Below the pieces are notes generated by a model. That model did no database searches. It worked only from the letters and a program-made list of their open reading frames with translations, and had not been told where the DNA came from. A program made the translations under genes and the position numbers. Positions 17,465 to 24,683 of a DNA stretch of 64,000 nucleotides are shown here, in pieces. Origin of the DNA: Synergistaceae bacterium (GTDB taxonomy: Bacteria > Synergistota > Synergistia > Synergistales > Aminobacteriaceae); assembly GCA_009783355.1 (NCBI GenBank), contig WRHH01000002.1, forward strand, positions 1 to 64,000, given 5' to 3'. The stretch's first letter is position 1. Every line of letters starts with the position of its first letter.

Positions 17465-17490
17465 GCGGGACGTCAAAAATGAAGTCCCGC
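17465..17490 (-). terminator. Hairpin with T-tract between TAXI receptor and permease genes
   Basis: GCGGGAC pairs with GTCCCGC around a loop; on the minus strand it is followed by AATTTTTC. It sits in the 81-base gap between receptor and permease genes. Partial termination here would give more receptor than permease, the usual need in such systems. Confidence 0.65.
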
Positions 17491-17523
17491 TTAAATTCTG
17501 TGGAAATTGTTTAATTGAAAATC

Positions 17524-18543
17524 TTATTTAACCTCAATACCTTTCTCTTTCAAGTACTTAATAGCGCCCGGGTGAACAGGAATATTCGCGACTTTCGGCA
17601 GGTCCTCAGGATTGCAGATCTTCGGCCAGCCTTTCGATTCTGTAGCGGCGTAAGGGCTCTTATGATACCCGGACTCATAGATGGTCTTGGTGATGATATA
17701 TACGACGTCATCCGGAAGTTCGGCGTTGCACAGGATAGTCGTGGGAACGGCGACTATATTAACTGGATAATCCTGGTGATCATAAGTATTTGGCTGCATG
17801 GTTGCCTTTACAAATCCCTGCATGGTGGGATCCGCAAGCAGTTTATCAATATGCTCGTCGTCAAGGCTCAAAAATCTGATGCCGGGCTGCACAATAAGGT
17901 TCACGATGCTCGGCATAAGCCCGCCGAAAGTGCCTATGCAGTCCATATGTCCGTCCTGCATCATCGCAGCTGCGTCGTCCCATCCCAACCCCATGACTTG
18001 TCCTCCTGCCGCCTTCACATCGTCGAACGATATGCCATAAGCTTTTAAGAGCGCTTCCATCATTATTCTGTCTGTAGACGCTGACTTGCCTCCGTTAACT
18101 ATCTTGTCTTTCAGTTGAGAGACATCCTTGATATCGGACTTTTCCGGTACGACTACTTGCGTTATCATGAACTCCTGAGTTCCAACTAAACGTAGGTTTT
18201 GTAACGGTTCCTTATAAGGGTCAAGTCCACTATAGGCCAAAAACTGGTTTTGCGATGTGGTAAGCGTCATTTTCATGTCCACGCCCTCGTTTACTGCGGC
18301 TACGTTAAAAGCGCCTCCTGTGGGCTGAATGGAACAATGAGTGGGGACACCGGCTTCTGTCAAGGCTCTCTCCAACTCCGCCGCTAATATAGCGGAAGCG
18401 GGATACCATAACCCTCCCGGAAAACCTGTGCCGATTTTGATCATGAGAGTTTCAGCCGGCGCTGCGGCGACACTGCCGCAGCTGAGCAAAACAAAACTCA
18501 GACAAAGGATAAGCGCAACTGCAAAACTTTTCGAACGATACAT
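17524..18543 (-). CDS. TAXI family TRAP transporter solute receptor
   Basis: The 339-residue protein starts at the ATG at 18543, which is preceded by AAGGGG. A signal peptide covers residues 1-26. The mature part has the TAXI hallmarks IKIGTGFPGGLWYPASA, VPTHCSIQPTGGAFNV and VNGGKSASTDRIMMEALL. It binds the substrate outside the membrane and passes it to the permease at 15460-17442. It follows the grdB-like gene by about 70 bases in the same direction. Ligand unknown. Confidence 0.92.
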   Translation of the reverse strand: MYRSKSFAVALILCLSFVLLSCGSVAAAPAETLMIKIGTGFPGGLWYPASAILAAELERALTEAGVPTHCSIQPTGGAFNVAAVNEGVDMKMTLTTSQNQFLAYSGLDPYKEPLQNLRLVGTQEFMITQVVVPEKSDIKDVSQLKDKIVNGGKSASTDRIMMEALLKAYGISFDDVKAAGGQVMGLGWDDAAAMMQDGHMDCIGTFGGLMPSIVNLIVQPGIRFLSLDDEHIDKLLADPTMQGFVKATMQPNTYDHQDYPVNIVAVPTTILCNAELPDDVVYIITKTIYESGYHKSPYAATESKGWPKICNPEDLPKVANIPVHPGAIKYLKEKGIEVK

Positions 18544-18612
18544 TATTGTAACCCCTTTCATATTTTATTTATGCTTGTAAAAACTTTACAATAATCATAC
18601 TGCAATTTCTGC

Positions 18613-19911
18613 TTAGAAAAACGTCTGATCCTTAATATTGGTTGAAATTGCCCAAAGTGCGCGAGCTATGTACTTTTTCTGCATCTTCTTCTGTTCGTCA
18701 ACAGGAAGCGACACATCACTGCAAGGGTTAGTGAGGGCAACGCCGGGGATTATTCGGTTACTGCCCGTTACTTTTGCAATTGGAGTCAAGTTGGTAATGT
18801 GAGCTATGGGAATTCCAGCCCTGTCTATTTCCTTTACCATCGTTGCGCCGCAACGCGTGCAACTCCCTCAGGTGCTGACTAGAATAGCGCCGTCTATCCC
18901 TTCGGATTTGAGAGTTACCGCGATTTCCGCCCCCATTCGCCTCGCGTCCTTAAGAACAGCAAGGTTGCCGGTCGTAGAATAGAAATACTCATGAACTTCA
19001 CTTATTTCTCCATTGCTCTTAAACTCTCTGAGCGACGACAGCGGGACCAAAACTTCAGGGTCGGCGTTTACGAAATCCGTATTGATACCGCAATGTACGC
19101 TGTAAAACTCTCCTGATTTTATGGAGTCCATCTTGGAGATATCATAGCGTTTCCAGATAGTGGCGGTGCCTCCCGGTATTCGATCGGGGTTACCCGTGGG
19201 GACCAACCCTCCGGTAGAAATAAGAGCAATTTTAGCCTTGCTAAGATCGGCAATTGGTTTCGAAGGGATTACTCTGTCCCGCACTTCAATCTTATATTCC
19301 GTCTCGAAAGGTACGCCTGAGAGTTTGGCTAAAAGCATGTCCACCGTGCGATTTGCCGCAGTCTTGTCAACGAATACTTCTTTTCTTACGCCGCGGGAGA
19401 AATAACCTTCAGCGTCCGCCCAAAGGATCTCTTCACCTGCAGCTATCTTATTGGCAAATGACGCCATAGCGGTTATGTCTTCGCGCATCTTTGCAGCGCC
19501 CGCGCCGCCTTTCAGAATATAAAACGGGTTTTCCCGGTATAATTCTACACCCGCATTCTCTTCATTCATGCTTGTGACAGCAGGCGCGCCGTAAGTTTCG
19601 TTAGCGAATTTGCAAATTTCCCCGCAGCTCACGCCGTAACGACCGGAGCGGAAGGAGGGGCCCGCCAGGAAAATATCAAATTCCCTGCCTGCCAAAAATT
19701 CCATTATGCGCTTTGTCGCTTCGTCCTTATGGCTTGCCATAAAGTTATCGCCGCAAATCACGGTATGCGTTATTTCTATGCCTTTTAGTTCTGCCTGGAG
19801 CGCAACCCCCGGCCCAACAGGCCCTTCTTTGACGATAGGTTCGAAGTCCGCTTCATCTTCTCCGCCAACGCCGCCAAAGAATTGATTGATATAATGTATC
19901 GCTTTTTTCAT
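18613..19911 (-). CDS. GrdB-like selenoprotein (glycine/sarcosine/betaine/other substrate reductase, protein B)
   Basis: The full product is 432 residues if the in-frame TGA at 18870-18868 (codon 348) is read as selenocysteine. The sequence continues Sec-GSCTRCGATMVKEIDRAG, giving the UxxCxxC active-site motif of GrdB-type proteins, and goes on in frame to a TAA at 18613. A conventional reading would split it into two pieces. In the reductases, protein B binds the amino-acid-derived substrate and transfers its carbon unit to the selenoprotein A. A conserved opening segment MKKAIHYINQFFGGVGGE and GPSFRSGRYGVSCGEI near residue 85 support the family. The exact substrate is unknown. grdA, grdC and grdD are not in the window. 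Confidence 0.9.
18841..18870 (-). promoter_or_regulatory. Selenocysteine TGA with candidate bacterial SECIS hairpin
   Basis: The TGA occupies 18870-18868 on the minus strand. Twelve bases later a perfect 6-bp stem CGTTGC/GCAACG with a GGC loop begins (18855-18841). The distance and the G in the loop agree with bacterial SECIS elements, which lie directly 3' of the UGA inside the coding sequence. Recoding itself is inferred from the protein match. Confidence 0.7.
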
Positions 19912-19940
19912 TTAGCTATCCTCCTTTGATTGTGTTTGAA

Positions 19941-21263
19941 CTAGAAATCCTTCACAGACTTCGTGGTGAAGGCACAGTTATTAGTGCTGTCGACAATCAT
20001 ACAGCCATTGACTATCAGTGAACCATCCGGGCGCAGGCTGGGGCCATATTTCTCATGCACCGTCCATGCGGCATGATAGAAATCACGCACCACAGATTGG
20101 ATATCCCCGATAACGAAATCCATAGGAGGAAACTCAAAAATTGTTCCCGATTCTCCGCCGGTAACGATGGCATCGCCCTTGGGATCAAGCATCGCCTTCC
20201 CGTTATGCTCCGCTGTAAACCCAACGGTCTTTATTCCACGGTCCTCTAGTTCAGCCAGATGATAGAAAAAGTCAATATCATAATTACTTCCGCCCGCAGT
20301 AGAATGAACTATAGCGCCATCCGCCCTCAACATGGAACCCAGTTCGCCGCTCGTGACTTTTGCGGTTTGTTTGACCTTATCGGCCGAATCGCAAGCCCAA
20401 AAAACTACGCCCAAAAAATTAATGGTCTTGCCGTGTTCCTGATACAGGCGCTTCAGCACGGGCTGATTTTGGTAAGCGTAAGTATAGAAACCGTCGCCGT
20501 ACAATCCGCCAAAGCTGGCAACTTGACCGTCAAACACTGCGTTTGGATGCACCAGCACCGGCAGCATATTTTCAACGTCGATTCCAAATATCTGATCGTT
20601 GAAGAATTTATCCCTACCAACCTGGCCTCTCATTTGGCTATAGTATAAAATCCTCGGTAGACCCTTACTCTCAGCTTCCGCAGCGCCCGGTTCCAGTTCG
20701 TAGCATTCCCAATTCTCCGGCTCTTGGCCTGCCAAGGACTTCGCTACATAATCCGCTAAAAAATGCGCCGCTAATTTCAGAGGCGCCTCATTCCTGAAAG
20801 GCTGATCAATATTTGTCGGGTTAGTTAATTCCGCATATACTATAAGGTTTACCATTTTGGCAAAAAAACTGTGCCCGGCGCCAGGCCCGGACATATCGAG
20901 CATTCCATCTGATGACTGCGCGTATTTTCCGCAGCTGATAACGCTTATGCCCTTCATTGCGTAAAGTGAGCCGTCGCCGCAGCTTGCAAGCGGTCCGGTT
21001 AAACCGGGAAAAGTGCTTCGCCCATCCGGACGGAAGCGCGGTTCTACAGCGACCTTGCATGGTAAGATACGGGTGCTGTCACCCGGACGAACAATATGTA
21101 TTTGTATGTTCTTCAGTTCCTTGTTCGGATCGAGGCATGCAATAGCCTCCTCCTTATTGACAGTGAGCACGCCATTATAGAATGAGGTCTTTTCGCCAAA
21201 CACAATGTCCTTCACATTAAAATTACCTATTCTCAGTTTTTTCGTACGCCCCACATTCATCAC
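19941..21263 (-). CDS. GrdE-like protein (protein B proprotein homologue)
   Basis: The 440-residue product matches GrdE-type proproteins along its length: RIGNFNVKDIVFGEKTSF near the start, GPGAGHSFFAKMVNLIV at 127-142, a VLVHPNAVFDG segment at 236-246, and EFPPMDFVIGDIQSVV near 377-392. Genuine GrdE is cut at an internal cysteine that becomes a pyruvoyl group binding the amino substrate. At the equivalent place (about residue 252-254, VASFGGLYGDG) I see no cysteine, so the substrate may be bound differently or not be an amine. Cys291 in FWACDSAD is the nearest alternative. It is the first gene of the minus-strand unit, 29 bases before the GrdB-like gene. Start is GTG 21263 or ATG 21260. Confidence 0.85.
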   Translation of the reverse strand: MMNVGRTKKLRIGNFNVKDIVFGEKTSFYNGVLTVNKEEAIACLDPNKELKNIQIHIVRPGDSTRILPCKVAVEPRFRPDGRSTFPGLTGPLASCGDGSLYAMKGISVISCGKYAQSSDGMLDMSGPGAGHSFFAKMVNLIVYAELTNPTNIDQPFRNEAPLKLAAHFLADYVAKSLAGQEPENWECYELEPGAAEAESKGLPRILYYSQMRGQVGRDKFFNDQIFGIDVENMLPVLVHPNAVFDGQVASFGGLYGDGFYTYAYQNQPVLKRLYQEHGKTINFLGVVFWACDSADKVKQTAKVTSGELGSMLRADGAIVHSTAGGSNYDIDFFYHLAELEDRGIKTVGFTAEHNGKAMLDPKGDAIVTGGESGTIFEFPPMDFVIGDIQSVVRDFYHAAWTVHEKYGPSLRPDGSLIVNGCMIVDSTNNCAFTTKSVKDF

Positions 21264-21313
21264 ACTCCTTTGTAAATTTAATCAATAGATTACCATTAAT
21301 TACGCGGACATAA

Positions 21314-21401
21314 CAGTGTGAAGTGTGAAGTTAAAAAGTAAAGATTGTTTATTCTCTTTTGTCTTTAACTCCACACTCCACACTCCACACTTCACACTGC
21401 T
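21314..21401. repeat. Inverted tracts of GTGTGAA / CACACTCC units
   Basis: AGTGTGAAGTGTGAAGTTAAA (21315 on) is mirrored by TTTAACTCCACACTCCACAC and a final CACTTCACACT ending near 21400. The two arms can form a long imperfect hairpin in the gap between the M14 peptidase gene and the GrdE-like gene. Each arm is made of short tandem units. It may separate the two transcription units. Confidence 0.65.
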
Positions 21402-21405
21402 TTTA

Positions 21406-23952
21406 CTATTTGCTTCTCTTCCTTAAGAACATAAATACTGCAATAAGCCCCGCTATTCCGAAACCAAGCCCGGCGTCACATCCGATGATGTCTCTCCACG
21501 ATTCTTTTATTTCGAATGTAAAGTTGCCTTTTGTGAAGGTTCCGAACCCGAAGATGTCTCCCCATTCGTTGCTGTAATGGACAGCGTAAACAGTTTTTGG
21601 CTTAAGTCCAGCTTCTTCAAGCTCTGAGCATGTGAAAACCGCCTCGTATGTTCCGGGCGTATTCGTTGCAAAAACCTGTTGGAGGACAGCGGCAGCGGGC
21701 TTATCAATGGCGCTGTTTTTGTCGTAGAAGAAGAACGTCAGCCACATTCCGTCGTGCAGGCACGCGTCCTTGATAGTTATAGTGACGTCTCCATTTTTGC
21801 CGTCCTGGGTTGCGTTCACTACAGTTGCCTTATCATCAGTCAGTCCGGCGAAGTCACCGTATGGAGGGTCAAAAGCGTCGTCCGGTTTTTCATTTGAGTC
21901 TTCCGCTAAAGCGACGCTTACAAGAGCGTCGGCCGGGATGGCGCTATAGCTATAAACCTTCGCTATATCTATGAATGCCGGCGTCAAATCCGCCAGAGTT
22001 CCGATTGGCTCGCCGGAAGCGCCGCCATGCCGCCCGGGAAGGTTGCCCTCCTGGCTGAATAGCTCTAATTTCTTATCCAGCGCGTCATCGAAGAAATTCC
22101 ATAAAAACGCGCCATCATTAGCTTTAGGCTCTACCCAGAAAGCCCCGAATCTGCCATAGGGCTGTGCGGTTGACAGTACATAGGATCCCGCCTTGGCTAC
22201 ATAATTGTCATGCGGATGCCAATCGCCCACTTCGATCCTTGTAGCAACATGACCTTCATAGGGATTTGGGTTAAGCCTTGATCCAGATCCGGTTCCGTAA
22301 TGCGGGCTTATGCCCCAGTATCGATCCTCGCGTCCCATGTTGACGAACGAAAAAGCGCCGCTCGGAATCGTGACGTCCCTAGTCAGTTTTGAAACTGCGA
22401 GCCCGTGCCTCATAAGCCCCTCGGCAGCTTTGGCGGCCTTTCCATCAAAAATGTAGAAGGCGCCCATTTGCGTCCGAATGCTAAGAGGATATCTCGGCCT
22501 GGCGCTATGCTGTGAATGAGCCTCGCCGGGATCGGGAACATTGTGGTTCCAGATATTCGGAAGGAACGAGCGGAGATCCGTATCGGCGGCGCGGTTTACG
22601 GTAGGGTTGTTACCTGTGCCGGACAAACGGTATCCGTCTATTCTGTATTTTCCTGCGCCCCATCCGAAGTCATGCGGGTTCAAAGCCGAACTTGGAGACG
22701 GGGTGTAGTCCCAGTTGCCGGCGTATACGCCTGTTCTTACATCAAGTTCGCCAAGGGACAAAGGGACAGACCCGTCGGTGGTAGTTTTGCCGACAAATTC
22801 GGTGTCTTTACTGTTAAAGAAGGCAACCATATCATTCGCCTCTATTGATGCCTGATACACAGTGCTACCGACTGAAGCGTAATGCGCGTGAGCCAGTCCG
22901 TAGGGCCTGAGGTTGCTGGCGGGAACTTCATACAGGATGCCAAATCTTCCTTTGGCCGTCATATACGCGAAAGTAGTCCTCGAATTGTCAGGGTTGATGT
23001 GCGTTATTCTGGTCATTTGCCTGTCGTTTGAGATTACGTCGTCAAACAGATAGCTTGCAGAAAAGCCGCCCAAATATGGTACGCAATGATCCGAGATTTT
23101 TGAATTAAAGGCTACGGTAGTAGCGCCGCTGGATGAGAAAACAGGGACAGGCGCGTTCGTTCTGAGCCATTGCATATGTTTCATGTAGAAATTAGCGGCC
23201 TGTACCGCCGCGCTGTTCGGCCCGTATCCGCCGTATTGTCCTATTCCCATTCCGAATACGTGGTCGAGGAACGCCTGATTGTACTCGTAAACGTCATCAT
23301 GGACGTTAGTGCCTCTTCCTATATTGAACGTCTGAAGGTGTCTATCCCCCTGGCCGCTTGCATGGTGCAGGTCGACCAAAATGTGCGGATGCCACTTGCG
23401 GTGACCTTTTAGGAGATTTACAACATTCGGGGTATCCATCTTGGTGAAGTCCCGGTTTATGTCGTAACTCATGTCGTCCCGCCGATTGTTATCACGACCG
23501 CCGACATTGAAGACCGGGTTAAAAAATACCACCACGTTCTTCAGCATTTCATCGTGTTTTCCCTGAGCTGCTTCGCGCAGGAACCAAAGTATGCCTTCCG
23601 TGCCCGAAGGTTCATTGCCGTGCATACTGCCCAGAATCCAAAGTTTGGAGCGGTTGCCGACGTCGGAAGGGTTATTGGGCGCAGAGGGGTAACTCACTAT
23701 CGCAAGCGGTATGGGAATGCCCGTTGCTGAGTGCCCCATGGTCTCGTAGCGAATCCGTCCGCCGCTATTCTGCGCGCAGATTTTCACCCATTCTGTGGCC
23801 TGCGAAGACTTAGCCCACGGGGCGGAACCTGACGATGTGGGGTAATTCGGCGCCGTTTTCTCAAAATCTGTTTGCAGGTCATCCAGCACGCTAGCGCAAG
23901 CGGAAGTCGCTGCAAACGCCATTAACACAAAAACCAATATCAACTTCTTCAT
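21406..23952 (-). CDS. Exported M14 zinc carboxypeptidase with Synergist-CTERM-like tail
   Basis: The 848-residue protein starts at the ATG at 23952, seven bases after GAGGAG. Residues 1-20 are a signal peptide. The M14 domain shows HxxE in MHGNEPSG (His111, Glu114), the third zinc ligand His196 in DLHHASG, and a plausible catalytic Glu in FGILYEVPAS. A long middle region and an Ig-like beta domain follow. The last 26 residues read IIGCDAGLGFGIAGLIAV then a helix and RKRSK, the pattern of the Synergist-CTERM sorting domain, so it is probably delivered to or through the cell surface. It would cut C-terminal residues from peptides outside the cell, feeding amino acid fermentation. Confidence 0.88.
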   Translation of the reverse strand: MKKLILVFVLMAFAATSACASVLDDLQTDFEKTAPNYPTSSGSAPWAKSSQATEWVKICAQNSGGRIRYETMGHSATGIPIPLAIVSYPSAPNNPSDVGNRSKLWILGSMHGNEPSGTEGILWFLREAAQGKHDEMLKNVVVFFNPVFNVGGRDNNRRDDMSYDINRDFTKMDTPNVVNLLKGHRKWHPHILVDLHHASGQGDRHLQTFNIGRGTNVHDDVYEYNQAFLDHVFGMGIGQYGGYGPNSAAVQAANFYMKHMQWLRTNAPVPVFSSSGATTVAFNSKISDHCVPYLGGFSASYLFDDVISNDRQMTRITHINPDNSRTTFAYMTAKGRFGILYEVPASNLRPYGLAHAHYASVGSTVYQASIEANDMVAFFNSKDTEFVGKTTTDGSVPLSLGELDVRTGVYAGNWDYTPSPSSALNPHDFGWGAGKYRIDGYRLSGTGNNPTVNRAADTDLRSFLPNIWNHNVPDPGEAHSQHSARPRYPLSIRTQMGAFYIFDGKAAKAAEGLMRHGLAVSKLTRDVTIPSGAFSFVNMGREDRYWGISPHYGTGSGSRLNPNPYEGHVATRIEVGDWHPHDNYVAKAGSYVLSTAQPYGRFGAFWVEPKANDGAFLWNFFDDALDKKLELFSQEGNLPGRHGGASGEPIGTLADLTPAFIDIAKVYSYSAIPADALVSVALAEDSNEKPDDAFDPPYGDFAGLTDDKATVVNATQDGKNGDVTITIKDACLHDGMWLTFFFYDKNSAIDKPAAAVLQQVFATNTPGTYEAVFTCSELEEAGLKPKTVYAVHYSNEWGDIFGFGTFTKGNFTFEIKESWRDIIGCDAGLGFGIAGLIAVFMFLRKRSK

Positions 23953-24309
23953 AATTTTTCTCCTCCTCAAAAATAATTAGTTTGACCATTGAAAATGAAT
24001 ACTCATTATGAGACGCATCTCCAAAATATATATGGTTTCATTTTGCGCGATATTTGAAGATTTGTCAATTTGTTTGGTTTAGTTTTTTGCTAATGACGGA
24101 TTTGCGTTCAAGCTTGTTTCAGCTAAAACTAAGCTGCTGTTTGAGTAAAAAAAATATAAGAAGTGGAGATTGTCGGAATTATGAAACTTCAGTTGTATTT
24201 TTAAACAATTAGCCAAAAGAACCATAAAGAAACCTATATTCTTCTATGTAAGGGAGAGCGGTATGGTACAATTTAGCCGTTAACTAATCTGGAAGGAGTT
24301 GAGAATACA
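23953..24309. other. AT-rich divergent intergenic region
   Basis: No gene is seen here. It separates the divergent M14 peptidase and zinc-ribbon/helicase genes and should hold both promoters. A TATGGTACAAT stretch at 24262-24272 could be the -10 region for the plus-strand genes; GAAGGAGTTGAG just before 24310 is the ribosome site. Confidence 0.5.
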
Positions 24310-24522
24310 ATGATCAGATGCAGCAAGTGCGGCGCCGAGCAGTATAGAGTTGAATCACGGTTTTGTCTCAAATGCGGGGAGGCGTTGAGCGTAAATGGAG
24401 AAACACCGACTCAAAATATTTGCACAAACAATGAGTGCGACTGGCACAAAACGAAGTTTATCTATCCGGATGACGCGCGTTTTTGCGATGTCTGCGGCAG
24501 TCCGACAGCTTACAACAAATGA
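24310..24522 (+). CDS. Small double zinc-ribbon protein
   Basis: The 70-residue protein has four CxxC-type pairs: CSKCGAEQY at the start, CLKCGEAL, then CTNNECDWH and CDVCGSP. This pattern fits one or two zinc ribbons, of a kind often acting as an adaptor for nucleic-acid enzymes. A strong GGAAGGAGTTG site precedes the ATG. It overlaps the next small frame by an ATGA and precedes the helicase gene, so the three are likely one transcription unit. Confidence 0.75.
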   Translation: MIRCSKCGAEQYRVESRFCLKCGEALSVNGETPTQNICTNNECDWHKTKFIYPDDARFCDVCGSPTAYNK

Positions 24523-24683
24523 AGTACAGTGATGTAATTTTTAAAATTCCACGCGAAAGTGAATCCTGCCAAAGTGATTCACAATTCGTTATTATGGCGA
24601 TTGAATCGATAATAAAGTATTCTATTGATAATGAACATTTTCAATCGTTACGCGCCGTTTATTCAGGATTTTATTTATCGTAA
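24519..24683 (+). CDS. Possible 54-residue coupling ORF
   Basis: The ATG at 24519 overlaps the zinc-ribbon stop (ATGA). The reading MKYSDVIFKIPRESESCQSD continues to 24683, past the helicase start at 24631. It may be a real small protein or a coupling leader that carries ribosomes toward the helicase start, which lacks its own good ribosome site. No family is recognised. Confidence 0.35.
   Translation: MKYSDVIFKIPRESESCQSDSQFVIMAIESIIKYSIDNEHFQSLRAVYSGFYLS

Noticed and set aside
18868-18870. TGA as a true stop giving a 347-residue protein plus a separate 75-residue gene
   Set aside because: The sequence after TGA continues the GrdB family match without a break, including CxxC immediately downstream, so recoding to selenocysteine is far more likely.
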